From: Leptobrachium leishanense
Lineage: Eukaryota; Chordata; Amphibia; Anura; Megophryidae
Reading direction: 5' to 3'
Assembly: GCA_009667805.1 (NCBI GenBank)
Contig: CM019068.1
Coordinates: forward strand, 8,171,682-8,235,681
DNA: 64,000 nucleotides
A model generated the notes under the pieces. That model worked only from the letters and a program-made list of their open reading frames with translations, did no database searches and was not told where the DNA came from. Position numbers and translations under genes: made by a program. Below are positions 24,941 to 35,838 of this stretch, piece by piece. Numbering within the stretch: position 1 is the first letter of the stretch; every line of letters begins with the position of its first letter.

Positions 24941-25858
24941 CAGTGACGTGCGGTGAGGTCAGTGGCTGGTGAGGCACTGGCTAGTATCAGAGGCAGATAT
25001 ACACAGGTTACGGTTCAGTGCTCCCCAGGATCTGGCTGCTCTCATTGCTCCCCAGGAACTGGCTGCTCTCATTGCTCCCCATGATCTGGCTGCTCTCATT
25101 ATTCCCCAGGATCTGGCTGCTCTTATTATTCCCCAGGATCTGGCTGCTCTCATTGCTCCCCAGGATCTGACTGCTCTCAGTGCTTACCGGGATCTGGCTG
25201 CTCTCAGTGCTTACCGGGATCTGGCTGCTCTCAGTGCTTACCGGGATCTGGCTGCTCTCGGTGCTTACCGGGATCTGGCTGCTCTCAGTGCTCTCCAGGA
25301 ACTGGCTGCTCTCAGTGCTTCCCAGAATCTGGCTGCCCCAGGATCTGTGTCGCCCTCCAGGCAGTTGAGTGTCACGCTGAGGCCACACCCTGAGCCCAGC
25401 CCCACGCCCCCTGACTGTGAGAGACAGGACAGTCACATGACTGGCCTGCGCCAATCAATGCATGGGAGGCCTGCCTCCCATGCAGACGTTTTTGAATGGC
25501 TTGAACCAATGGCGCTGTCCCATTGGTTCAAGCTGTTCCATTGCTCTACCAGGGCCTCAGAGGCACTGGGAGAGCAATGTTCAGGACCTGGGCAGTGCTC
25601 GGACATATGTTCATTGAACAGACGTGCCGCGCTGCACACTTCTTGACAGCCTACGTGATTTCTGTAGTGTAGTGCTATGCAGATTGCGTAGGGCCAGCTC
25701 AGGCTGGGGAATGGAAAAAAAAACAGCACGTAGAGAAAGGACGGAGCCGAAGGTGGCAGAACGCAAAGCAGGTTAGTTTTTTTTATTCTATCACTTGAGC
25801 AGTGTTTAATGGCAGGTGAGGCTCTACCTCACCTGCCGCCCCTGACCGCACGTCCCTG
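24941..25858. mobile_element. hAT element with 8-bp duplication gtttgtag
   Basis: Ends cagtgacgtgcggt and (complement of the right end) cagggacgtgcggt. Exact duplication gtttgtag at 24933-24940 and 25859-25866. It holds an internal 27-bp array. There is no transposase, so it is non-autonomous. The target is the GT-rich microsatellite. Confidence 0.85.
25020..25345. repeat. 27-bp minisatellite inside the hAT element
   Basis: About 12 copies of ccaggatctggctgctctca plus ttgctcc, the right half carrying the variant gtgcttaccggg. Confidence 0.92.
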
Positions 25859-26040
25859 GTTTGTAGGTGTGTGTGTGTGTGCATGTAGGCATTTGTTTGT
25901 AGGTGTGTGTGAGTGTGTAGGTGCGTGTCTAAATCTCAATGTATCCTTCCTGGTAAAATACTTTATAAATAAATGTAGGTGTGAGTGTGTGCAGGTGTGT
26001 GTTTGTGTGCTTGTGTATCTTTGTGTTTGTTTGTGTGAGG
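25859..26040. repeat. GT-rich microsatellite, right part
   Basis: Continuation of the tract at 24526-24940, including a second copy of the retroposon tail at 25935-25976. Confidence 0.8.
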
Positions 26041-26147
26041 TCACATTGCTCTATACACAATATATGTTCTGTAACCGGTAGCTCCCCCTGGTGACGCCGT
26101 TTCTTGGTCTCATAAATCAGCTATGACAGTTCTAGGAGTCACCTGAC

Positions 26148-26321
26148 CTGTTAGCCGCCATGTTTTTCAGAGATAAATGGAGCTCGTGCGCCTCCCTCAG
26201 AATCGGCCTCTGCTTCCTCTTCATTGGGTCTAACCAGTCTGGAGGGTCATTGTTCTCTTCCCTTTTGAAGCCCTCGTAGAAAGCCTCGAACGTTATTATG
26301 GGCTTGTCTCCAAGATGTAAC
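26148..26321 (-). CDS. EF-hand/linker exon of EFCAB6-like gene
   Basis: A 174-bp exon (1 + 57 codons + 2), with acceptor cgtctcttgtggcag and donor AACAG/gtcagg. It encodes LHLGDKPIITFEAFYEGFK, the closing strand and helix of an EF-hand. An acidic linker with DPPDWLDPMKRKQRP follows, then a helix starting REAHELHLSLKNMAAN that leads to the next hand. In EFCAB6 the equivalent stretch also has a Trp, then a basic segment, then A-H-x-Y/L. Phases match both neighbours. Confidence 0.85.
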
Positions 26322-26439
26322 CTGCCACAAGAGACGCAACGGGACGTCTGAACACGACTTTACACGACTTTACGTCCTGATGCCCTCGATTTTGTAATTT
26401 TATATGATAAATAAAGTCTTCTGGGGGTCAGTGGGGCCA

Positions 26440-26610
26440 CACTGTGAGTACACACACACACACACACACACACAGCACACTGCGCGCACACACAGCACAC
26501 TGCGCGCACACACAGAACACTGCGCGCACACACGGCACACTGCGCGCACACACAGCACACTGCCCGCACGCACGGCACACTGCAAGCACACACAGCACAC
26601 TGCAAGCAGG
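26440..26610. repeat. CA microsatellite and 20-bp cacacagcacactgcgcgca repeat
   Basis: (CA)n at 26451-26474 followed by about seven 20-bp units with degenerate last copies. Cys-rich minus-strand frames are artefacts. Confidence 0.93.
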
Positions 26611-26890
26611 GAAAAGAAGGCAGGGCTAGAATGCTCACTGATATCAGCAAGACCATAACAATATCCGCCATAAAGGGGTTAAAACTCATTAACGCTCGTG
26701 TTCTGGTCAGTCACAGCCCGCCGGGACATGACTTGGCCATATGCTGATAGTGGGATACGGCTGACTTGTCTGCTGATTGGTCGTCTGCTGATCAGAGCAC
26801 AAGTTAAAGTGACTTTTAAAGTCTATTTGGGGCCATTCAGGTTAAAATGCTACTATAAAGTCTATAAGGCAGACGGTCTGCTTACTGTAC

Positions 26891-26968
26891 CTTTGCAGGA
26901 GATGGTCACACTGTCCGGTGCTGACAAAATGACCTAGAAATGTGGCCAGAATCACAGGCAGCGAGTCT
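26891..26968 (-). CDS. Short EF-hand exon of EFCAB6-like gene
   Basis: A 78-bp exon found only by following phase. The acceptor is excellent (gttcttcttcgtttgccttttag) in outline and the donor is CAAAG/gtacag. It is 1 + 25 codons + 2, reading DSLPVILATFLGHFVSTGQ then CDHLLQ. It fills the helix that must lie between exon 29315-29415 (ending in the loop, ARGRIP) and exon 26148-26321 (beginning LHLGDKPI), where EFCAB6 has a Leu-rich helix of the same length. With it the two flanking exons join in frame into one complete EF-hand pair. Confidence 0.8.
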
Positions 26969-27009
26969 CTAAAAGGCAAACGAAGAAGAACGCACCCAGC
27001 CATATGAGT

Positions 27010-28141
27010 TAATGTTAACATAGAGACCCTCTCCTAAAACTAGAACCGCTCATACGTTTCCCACCAGGACCATCACAACACATGGGAGATAACGGGTGGT
27101 GGCTAATGAATGGAGACATCACAGTAGGTGAGAGGGAAGATGTCACGCTGGGCACCCACTTTGGCCATCGTGGTGGCTTGGAACAAGGAGTGTAGCCCTT
27201 TAGGCAGGTGAGCTGCTGGCTTGATACAGGACAGATATACAATACAGATTCAAGGGCAATACAGGAACCAGACTGAGACACAAGGGAAAGGAGAGCCAGG
27301 AAGAAAACTATAGGGATCCCTATGCTGGGAATGATTTCTATCTAAGAAAACCTCACAAAGAATAACAGAGCAAGGGGAGCAAGAAGGGCAAGGGTTAACA
27401 AGACAGACAGAAATCCTAGACTGAAGAGGTCCTGGTATGTGGCCTCTGAGTAAACTAAACTCAGACAAACAAGATACATGAACAACAGGAGTGGTCAAAA
27501 CTAGCAGAGATTGGCAACCCAACAGGCATACAATGATACAGGGAGCAGGCAAGAGAGAGATCCAGAGAACACACTAAGGTCATACACAGGAATATCTAGA
27601 TGCTCAGTACAGGGAATAGACCAGAAAATAAACCAGAACCAGAGCCAGAAGTCATACACAGGAGCGGTTCTCAGCCAGGCCAGGTCAGTAACAAGATATA
27701 CAGAATACAGAGTACAGGGAGCAGGAAAGAGAATATCCAGGAACATAAACCAAAAGTCAAAACCAGAAAATACTCGACATGAAGCTATGCAGCAACACGG
27801 GAATCAGGAACCAGGACACAAGAACCACAACCACCATGAATTCCACAAACGGTCAATGAAGCTCCGCGCTGCTGGGATATATATAGGCAGTAGGTCTGTG
27901 TGAATGGGCCATGTGACCTCAGAGCAGAAGATCACAGCAGATTCCCAGAGCAGCCCCAGACAGCACAGCCAAAAACAAAACAGGGGAACCAGACTTGAAT
28001 GCCTCTCACCACTAGGGGGCGCAGCTAAAACCAGGGAAAATATGGCAGAAGACCCTGGACTTGACCTGTACAGACATTACAAACCAGACAAAGGGGACCC
28101 TGCTTCCCGTCTGATATCAGGAGGTTCCTGCGCTGGGTGAC
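27010..28141 (+). mobile_element. 3' end of an LTR retrotransposon with its LTR (27141-28141)
   Basis: A purine tract (gtgagagggaaga, 27128-27140) is followed by tgtcacgctgggcaccc, and the sequence closes near 28141 with the nearly complementary gcgctgggtgac. This is how an internal region, polypurine tract and 3' LTR look in plus orientation. A TATA-like gatatatataggc lies at 27872. The LTR is about 1 kb. No 5' LTR, pol or target duplication was found, so it is a truncated remnant. Confidence 0.55.
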
Positions 28142-28264
28142 TTTCATCAAAGCCGTGAATCCTAAGGTGTCATGTGACAACGACGCGGCTTTAAAGTGAG
28201 TGTCAAAAGAAGGGCAGAACCTTTGGTGCTTAAAAGTGAAGATAAAGGGAGCAGATTCTTAGTG

Positions 28265-28629
28265 TTGAAGTTAACCCTAACCCTAAAACAAGCACAAAGA
28301 GTAGCCAAACCCCAACTTAACCCTAACCCAAAAACAAGCACAAAGAGTAACCAAACCCCAACTTAACCCTAACCCTAAAACAAGCACAAAGAGTAACCAA
28401 ACCCCAACTTAACCCTAACCCTAAAACAAGCACAAAGAGTAACCAAACCCTAATTTAACCCTAAACCTAAAACAAGCACAAAGAGTAACCAAACCCCCAA
28501 CTTAACCCTAAAACAAGCACAAAGAGTAAGCAAACCCCAACAACCCTAACCCTAAAACAAGCACAAAGGGAAACCAAACCCGAACAACCCTAACCCTAAA
28601 ACAAGCACAAAGAGTAACCAAAGCCCAAC
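28265..28629. repeat. 46-bp minisatellite with telomere-like CCCTAACCCTAA
   Basis: About eight copies of ttaaccctaaccctaaaaca followed by agcacaaagagtaaccaaacccc. Each unit contains about two vertebrate telomere hexamers. The TTAA of its last unit is the insertion point of the next element. Confidence 0.92.
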
Positions 28630-29233
28630 TTAAAGGGATACTCTAGGCAACATGACCACCTAAGCTTTTTTAGGTGGTTATGATGCCCTGAGTATGCCCG
28701 TGTCTGTGCCCCCTTCCTCCGCTCAGACAATCAGCTGAAACAGCTGAGAGACGCAGAGGACTTTCCTCCGCCCTCCCAGCTGTCAATCAGCAGAGCGGGA
28801 TTCGTATTTCCCGCTTCTGACGATTATTGCCGAGTAGGAGACGTCATCGCGCTTTCAGCTTTCAGCACGATGACGTCTCCAACTCGCCGCAGTAGCTGGC
28901 GGCAGCGGCTGATTAGTGTTGCGCACATCCTCTTGCGCGTAACACTAATCAAAGAAGATGATGAAGCCTGCTGATTGGCTGGCTTACGTGAGAGGCATGC
29001 ATGCGCGCTTCTCACGTAAACCATTAGCCAAGTTCAAGCTGTAACAGGACGGGAGCAGAAGAGGAGGGAGGTGAGTATAAAAAAAAAAGGACGCTGTTGG
29101 AAACAAGTGGTTTTTAGGGTAAGTATTACATTAAAGAAAAATATATATATATATACTGAATAACTAGGTAGGGAATAGGTATATTTTAATGTAAAAAAAA
29201 GGGGGGGATTTTTAGCCTAGCGTGTTCCTTTAA
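28630..29233. mobile_element. TTAA-target DNA transposon (piggyBac- or Kolobok-like MITE)
   Basis: Flanked by TTAA at 28630-28633 and 29230-29233. The inverted ends agggatactctaggc and (right, complement) aggaacacgctaggc match at 12 of 15 positions. The interior has a long palindrome around gacgtcatcgcgctttcagc. Non-coding. It is inserted into the telomere-like array. Confidence 0.75.
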
Positions 29234-29314
29234 CCCGAACACAAAAATCCCGCTGACAGATTTGATTGACGCAGATGGTAATTATTTTAAAACATTTTAT
29301 CCCACATATAGAAC

Positions 29315-29415
29315 CTTGGAATTCTTCCTCTGGCTTCTGGATCATTTGCCCAGAATAGGTTTTTTAGCTGGTAGAAACCTCCGGAGTTTATCTTCTCAAA
29401 GAGCTGGTGTTGGAT
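29315..29415 (-). CDS. EF-hand exon of EFCAB6-like gene
   Basis: A 101-bp exon in phase 0, with acceptor gctttatttcag and donor CCAAG/gttcta. It encodes IQHQLFEKINSGGFYQLKNL then FWANDPEARGRIP: the entering helix and loop of an EF-hand (D-P-E-A-R-G-R-I), cut inside the loop as in other exons of this gene. The EFCAB6 counterpart has F-x-x-x-D-x-D-R-D-G-I-I. It continues into exon 26891-26968. Confidence 0.85.
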
Positions 29416-29479
29416 CTGAAATAAAGCAGAGAAAGATCAGATCAAGGCCTCATATTGTCTTCCGTACTTCTCAAGCACA

Positions 29480-29783
29480 GCCATAAATCAGCGGGTGACC
29501 TCTGCCTGTCCTCTGTGTCCACCCGCACTGCCACCTCACGCCTCCAAGACTTCTCAAGAGCATCTCAGGTCCTGTGGAACAACTCACCCTATCAGGGCCT
29601 CACCTAATTTTCAGGCCTTCAAGAAATCCCTCAAAACTCATCTCTACAGATTAGCCGCACATCACTGATGCTGACCTATCCCTCTTCTCGCCTACCCCCC
29701 TCCCCACGTCATGATTGAGGCACCTTCCATGTCCTCACCATTTCTGTATCACTAGTGCTAATGATCCTGACGACCAATATCTC
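29480..29783 (+). mobile_element. L2 LINE C-terminal fragment
   Basis: The plus strand reads STRTATSRLQDFSRASQVLW and, after a lesion, LKTHLYRLAAHH, the end of L2 ORF2. The element is split by the hAT at 29792 and resumes as 3'UTR sequence near 33758, which grades into the 39-bp array. Confidence 0.75.
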
Positions 29784-30004
29784 CTCTTGCCTAACGGCGT
29801 AGCGTGGGTTATCAGCACCCGGGGCAAGGCAAGAATCGAGCGTCCCCCCATCCTGTGGACACGGTAACACACCCTGATTCCCTTCCACCAGTAGAGTATT
29901 GACCCCTGTTACCCCACAAGCACATGTATTGTATATTAACAAAATACTGATATAATAAAAAATGAAACGCATATCCCCCCACGCTGCCCCACTGCTACCA
30001 GTCA

Positions 30005-32612
30005 CCCTGTCCCAGTATACCCTAGCATAGATCAACTCTCACACTATACCCAGTCACTCTCTCCCAGTACCCCAGTCACTCTCTCACTCTCTCCAACTAC
30101 CCCCAGTCACTCTCTCTCTCCCAGTACCCCCTTTCTCTCAGTACCCCAGTCACTCTCTCCCAATACCCCAGTCACTCTCTCCCAGTACCCCCACTTTCTC
30201 TCAGTACCCCCAGTCACACTCTCTCACAAAGTTCTCTCACATTCTCTCCCTGAACCTCCATTTACCCTCTCCCTGAACCTCCAGTTACCCTCTCCCTGAA
30301 CCTCCAGTTACCCTCTCCCTGAACCTCCATTTACCCTCTCCCTGAACCTCCAGTTACCCTCTCCCTGAACCTCCAGTCACCCTCTCCCTGAACCTCCAGT
30401 CACCCTCTCCCTGAACCTCCATTTACCCTCTCCCTGAACCTCCAGTTACCCTCTCCCTGAACCTCCAGTTACCCTCTCCCTGAACCTCCAGTCACCCTCT
30501 CCCTGAACCTCCAGTCACCCTCTCCCTGAACCTCCAGTTACCCTCTCCCTGAACCTCCAGTCACCCTCTCCCTGAACCTCCAGTCACCCTCTCCCTGAAC
30601 CTCCATTTACCCTCTCCCTGAACCTCCAGTTACCCTCTCCCTGAACCTCCAGTTACCCTCTCCCTGAACCTCCAGTTACCCTCTCCCTGAACCTCCAGTC
30701 ACCCTCTCCCTGAACCTCCAGTTACCCTCTCCCTGAACCTCCAGTCACCCTCTCCCTGAACCTCCATTTACCCTCTCCCTGAACCTCCAGTTACCCTCTC
30801 CCTGAACCTCCAGTCACCCTCTCCCTGAACCTCCAGTTACCCTCTCCCTGAACCTCCAGTCACCCTCTCCCTGATCCTCCATTTACCCTCTCCCTGAACC
30901 TCCAGTTACCCTCTCCCTGAACCTCCAGTTACCCTCTCCCTGAACCTCCAGTTACCCTCTCCCTGAACCTCCAGTCACCCTCTCCCTGAACCTCCAGTCA
31001 CCCTCTCCCTGAACCTCCATTTACCCTCTCCCTGAACCTCCAGTAACCCTCTCCCTGAACCTCCAGTCACCCTCTCCCTGAACCTCCAGTTACCCTCTCC
31101 CTGAACCTCCAGTCACCCTCTCCCTGAACCTCCATTTACCCTCTCCCTGAACCTCCAGTCACCCTCTCCCTGAACCTCCATTTACCCTCTCCCTGAACCT
31201 CCATTTACCCTCTCCCTGAACCTCGTTACCCTCTCCCTGAACCTCCAGTCACCCTCTCCCTGAACCTCCATTTACCCTCTCCCTGAACCTCGTTACCCTC
31301 TCCCTGAACCTCCAGTCACCCTCTCTCTGAACCTCCAGTCACCCTCTCCCTGAACCTCCAGTCACCCTCTCCCTGAACCTCCATTTACCCTCTCCCTGAA
31401 CCTCGTTACCCTCTCCCTGAACCTCCAGTCACCCTCTCCCTGAACCTCCAGTTACCCTCTCCCTGAACCTCCAGTCACCCTCTCCCTGAACCTCCATTTA
31501 CCCTCTCCCTGAACCTCCAGTCACCCTCTCCCTGAACCTCCAGTCACCCTCTCCCTGAACCTCCAGTTACCCTCTCCCTGAACCTCCAGTTACCCTCTCC
31601 CTGAACCTCCAGTTACCCTCTCCCTGAACCTCCAGTCACCCTCTCCCTGAACCTCCAGTCACCCTCTCCCTGAACCTCCATTTACCCTCTCCCTGAACCT
31701 CCAGTAACCCTCTCCCTGAACCTCCAGTCACCCTCTCCCTGAACCTCCAGTTACCCTCTCCCTGAACCTCCAGTCACCCTCTCCCTGAACCTCCATTTAC
31801 CCTCTCCCTGAACCTCCAGTCACCCTCTCCCTGAACCTCCATTTACCCTCTCCCTGAACCTCGTTACCCTCTCCCTGAACCTCCAGTCACCCTCTCCCTG
31901 AACCTCCATTTACCCTCTCCCTGAACCTCGTTACCCTCTCCCTGAACCTCCAGTCACCCTCTCCCTGAACCTCCAGTCACCCTCTCCCTGAACCTCCAGT
32001 CACCCTCTCCCTGAACCTCCATTTACCCTCTCCCTGAACCTCGTTACCCTCTCCCTGAACCTCCAGTCACCCTCTCCCTGATCCTCCATTTACCCTCTCC
32101 CTGAACCTCCAGTTACCCTCTCCCTGAACCTCCAGTTACCCTCTCCCTGAACCTCCAGTTACCCTCTCCCTGAACCTCCAGTCACCCTCTCCCTGAACCT
32201 CCAGTCACCCTCTCCCTGAACCTCCATTTACCCTCTCCCTGAACCTCCAGTAACCCTCTCCCTGAACCTCCAGTCACCCTCTCCCTGAACCTCCAGTCAC
32301 CCTCTCCCTGAACCTCCAGTCACCCTCTCCTGAACCTCCATTTCCCTCTCCCTGAACCTCCAGTCACCCTCTCCCTGAACCTCCAGTCACCCTCTCCCTG
32401 AACCTCCAGTTACCCTCTCCCTGAACCTCCAGTTACCCTCTCCCTGAACCTCCAGTTACCCTCTCCCTGAACCTCCAGTTATCCTCTCCCTGAACCTCCA
32501 GTCACCCTCTCCCTGAACCTCCAGTCACCCTCTCCCTGAACCTCCAGTTACCCTCTCCCTGAACCTCCAGTTACCCTCTCCCTGAACCTCCAGTCACCCT
32601 CTCCCTGTACCC
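30005..32612. repeat. 23-bp minisatellite, about 103 copies, inside the hAT
   Basis: From 30240 the unit is ctctccctgaacctccagtt plus acc, with variants AGTCACC, ATTTACC, AGTAACC and a shorter CGTTACC. 30005-30240 holds related but looser cccagtcactctctcccagt units. Blocks of the same variant order recur, for example the gatcctcc variant near 30873 and 32079 with identical following units. Confidence 0.96.
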
Positions 32613-33151
32613 CCTCACTGTGTGTTGGTTATGCTGCTCTGATGTCACACAGTGTCACCTCCTGCGTGGAGCTGCTGGTGGCTGGGGGGGGGAACTGTCC
32701 AGGGTGCTTAGTGGAGATCGGATTTTAAATGTGTTGCAGGGCAGGCGCCTCCCTCCCTCCCTCCTTCCTGTTCAGTGGCTGCAGGGCTGCCAGTGGCAGG
32801 GGGGGGCTGGCACAGGGCTTCAATGGGGGCTGACAAGCGCGGTACAGGGTGTTCCGTCGGATAATGCTGCGCTGCTTCATGTGACTCATGTCAGTGTTAA
32901 GGAGGAGTCAGGACAAAATTTTCTGTCCTGGTCCTCCCTTCCAGACGCTGAGTGCTAAGTCACCGCCGGTGCTGCAAAACTGGCAGCTGCCCGTGCAAGG
33001 GCCTCTCATGGACACCAGTGTCCATGAGAGGACACCTTGCTGATCCCTGCTGGAAAATATTAGTGGTTGAAATTTCTTTAGAAATTTTGCGCCCCCTAAG
33101 AAAATTGCGCCCAGGGCGACCGCCCCCGAGGCCCCCCCCACTACGCTACTA
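32613..33151. other. Right unique part of the hAT element
   Basis: GC-rich. The frame at 32620-32958 has no recognisable domain. Ends with the inverted terminal repeat. Confidence 0.5.
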
Positions 33152-33168
33152 CTCTTGCCTACCCCATC

Positions 33169-33750
33169 CAGGGCCAGTGCTAGACTATTTTGCACCCTAG
33201 GCAAGACCAGCTACTTGCACCTCCCAAAAAAAGAAAGCTCACATGGGTATATTGCCCCCAGCTCACATGGGTATATTTGCCCCCAGCTCACACATGGATA
33301 TATTGCCCCCAGCTCTCACATGGGTATATTTGCCCCACCTCACACATGGGTATATTTGCCCCCAGCTCACACATGGATATATTGCCCCCAACTCACACAT
33401 GGGTATATTTGCCTCCAGCTCCGTCTCTCTCCCTCGGCACCTCGTCTGACTCCTTCACGCCAGCGACTGACGTGAGAGTGCGCGTGCTGGAGCCAGCCCC
33501 AATACGTGCCAGCATCGCAGCATCTGCCGCTGGCGTCAAGGAGATAGAGGCGTGGACTTAGCAGCACCAAGTCCATGCCTCCGTCTCCTTGACGCCAGCG
33601 GCGACGCTGGCACGTATTGGGGCTGGCTGCAGCACGTGGTCGCACCAGGGACAATTTTTTTATTTTATTTTGGTCGGGCCCGGCTGCGCCCTAGACGGGC
33701 ACAGCGCTCTAGCCTCCCACCTAGTTTGCCTAGCGGCAGCGCCGGCCCTA
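33169..33750. mobile_element. hAT-like hairpin element with short internal array
   Basis: Ends cagggccagtgctag and (complement of right end) agggccggcgctgccgctag. 33235-33420 holds seven units of cacatgggtatatttgcccc type. 33450-33640 is a long imperfect inverted repeat around cgtggacttagcagcaccaa. No exact target duplication could be fixed. Confidence 0.6.
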
Positions 33751-33779
33751 CCTCCACCCCAACTCCTTTATCTTGTACG

Positions 33780-34069
33780 CTCCTGTGAGCCGGGCCCTCT
33801 GCTCCTCTAGATTGTAAGCTCCTGTGAGCCGGACCCTCTGCTCCTCTAGATTGTAAGCTCCTGTGAGCCGGGCCCTCTGCTCCTCTAGATTGTAAGCTCC
33901 TGTGAGCCGGGCCCTCTGCTCCTCTAGATTGTAAGCTCCTGTGAGCCGGACCCTCTGCTCCTCTAGATTGTAAGCTCCTGTGAGCCGGACCCTCTGCTCC
34001 TCTAGATTGTAAACTCCTGTGAGCCGGACCCTCTGCTCCTCTAGATTGTAAACTCCTGTGAGCCGGACC
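33780..34069. repeat. 39-bp minisatellite from L2 3'UTR, segment 1
   Basis: Unit ctcctctagattgtaagctc plus ctgtgagccggaccctctg. It matches the L2 3'UTR at 7370-7405 (ctagattgtgagttcctacg...gggccctcatctcct), so the array is an expansion of LINE sequence. Confidence 0.94.
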
Positions 34070-34149
34070 CAGTGGCGTAGCGTGGGTTGTCAGCACCCGG
34101 GGCCAGCCAAGAATTGTGCGCCCCCCCCAACCTGTGGACACGTTATCGA

Positions 34150-35115
34150 TATTGCCCCAGCTCTCACATGGATATTGCCCCAGCTCATGGATTTGCCCCC
34201 AGCTCATGGATTTGCCCCAGCTCACTCATGGATTTGCCCCCAGCTCATGGATTTGCCCCAGCTCACTCATGGATTTGCCCCCAGCTCATGGATTTGCCCC
34301 AGCTCATGGATTTGCCCCCAGCTCATGGATTTGCCCCAGCTCACTCATGGATTTGCCCCAGCTCACTCATGGATTTGCCCCCAGCTCATGGATTTGCCCC
34401 AGCTCATGGATTTGCCCCCAGCTCATGGATTTGCCCCAGCTCACTCATGGATTTGCCCCAGCTCACTCATGGATTTGCCCCAGCTCACACATGGATTTGC
34501 CCCCAGCTCACTCATGGATTTGCCCCAGCTCACTCATGGATTTGCCCCCAGCTCATGGATTTGCCCCAGCTCATGGATTTGCCCCAGCTCATGGATTTGC
34601 CCCCAGCTCATGGATTTGCCCCAGCTCACTCATGGATTTGCCCCAGCTCACTCATGGATTTGCCCCCAGCTCATGGATTTGCCCCAGCTCATGGATTTGC
34701 CCCAGCTCACTCATGGATTTGCCCCAGCTCACTCATGGATTTGCCCCCAGCTCATGGATTTGCCCCAGCTCATGGATTTGCCCCCAGCTCATGGATTTGC
34801 CCCAGCTCACTCATGGATTTGCCCCAGCTCACTCATGGATTTGCCCCCAGCTCACTCATGGATTTGCCCCCAGCTCACGGATTTGCCCCCAGCTCACGGA
34901 TTTGCCCCCAGCTCATGGATTTGCCCCCCAGCTCATGGATTTGCCCCCTGCTCATGGATTTGCCCCCCAGCTCATGGATTTGCCCCAGCTCATGGATTTG
35001 CCCCCCAGCTCATGGATTTGCCCCAGCTCATGGATTTGCCCCAGCTCATGGATTTGCCCCCAGGTCACACATGGATTTGCCCCCAGGTCATGGATTTGCC
35101 CCAGCTCTCACCTGG
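34150..35115. repeat. 19/23-bp minisatellite inside the hAT
   Basis: Mixture of cagctcatggatttgcccc and cagctcactcatggatttgc(ccc) units, about 45 copies. Long plus-strand frames (over 350 codons) across it are artefacts of a stop-free unit. Confidence 0.94.
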
Positions 35116-35130
35116 ATTGTTGCCCCAGCT

Positions 35131-35406
35131 CCGGCAGGGGGTTGAGGGGACCCAGATGCCGGGCAGCGCGGGAGCGCCTGCCCGGTCTTGAACAGTCCGT
35201 CCTGTGAAGTGGATGCGGCTGTGTGCGTGCGCAGCCGGTCACGCGGTCCGGCCAGTCAGGTGGTACAGAGACTCAGTACCACCTGATTAGCCGGACCACG
35301 TGACCGGCTGCGCACGCACACAGCCGCATCCACTTCACAGGATGGACTGTTCAAGACCGGGCAGGCGCTCTCGCGCTGCCCGGCATCTGGGTCCCTCAAC
35401 CCCCGG
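35131..35406. repeat. Long inverted repeat (arms about 130 bp)
   Basis: The left arm from 35131 (ccggcagggggttgagggga) pairs with the right arm ending at 35406 (ccctcaacccccgg), with only a few mismatches. The centre is near gtggtacagagactcagtac. It forms the right subterminal part of the hAT element. Confidence 0.9.
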
Positions 35407-35490
35407 GCCAGTTTTAGGGGCGCGAATGCGCCCCTAACAAAACTGCGCCCGGGGCCACGGCCCCCCCAGCCCCCCCACGCTACACCACTG

Positions 35491-35838
35491 GCCGGACCCT
35501 CTGCTCCTCTAGATTGTAAGCTCCTGTGAGCCGGGCCCTCTGCTCCTCTAGATTGTAAGCTCCTGTGAGCCGGACCCTCTGCTCCTCTAGATTGTAAACT
35601 CCTGTGAGCCGGACCCTCTGCTCCTCTAGATTGTAAACTCCTGTGAGCCGGACCCTCTGCTCCTCTAGATTGTAAGCTCCTGTGAGCCGGACCCTCTGCT
35701 CCTCTAGATTGTAAGCTCCTGTGAGCCGGACCCTCTGCTCCTCTAGATTGTAAACTCCTGTGAGCCGGGCCCTCTGCTCCTCTAGATTGTAAGCTCCTGT
35801 GAGCCGGACCCTCTGCTCCTCTAGCTTGTAAGCTCCTG
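35491..35838. repeat. 39-bp minisatellite from L2 3'UTR, segment 2
   Basis: Continuation of segment 1 beyond the hAT. Confidence 0.94.

Larger units (their letters stand above)
29792..33151. mobile_element. 3.4-kb hAT element with 8-bp duplication ctcttgcc
   Basis: Left end taacggcgtagcgtggg; right end complement tagtagcgtagtgggg. Exact duplication ctcttgcc at 29784-29791 and 33152-33159. The same family as 34070-35490 (both start gcgtagcgtggg...cagcacccggggc and end in ...gcgcc-rich sequence). Most of its length is the internal 23-bp array. No transposase. Confidence 0.82.
34070..35490. mobile_element. hAT element with 8-bp duplication gccggacc
   Basis: Ends cagtggcgtagcgtggg and (complement) cagtggtgtagcgtggg. 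Exact duplication gccggacc at 34062-34069 and 35491-35498, a sequence that is part of the 39-bp host unit, so the element landed inside the finished array. It contains its own minisatellite and a large hairpin. Confidence 0.93.

Noticed and set aside
34058..35207. Plus-strand frames of over 350 codons rich in Pro, Ala, His and Trp
   Set aside because: They arise from the minisatellite inside a hAT element and change frame with every indel of the unit.
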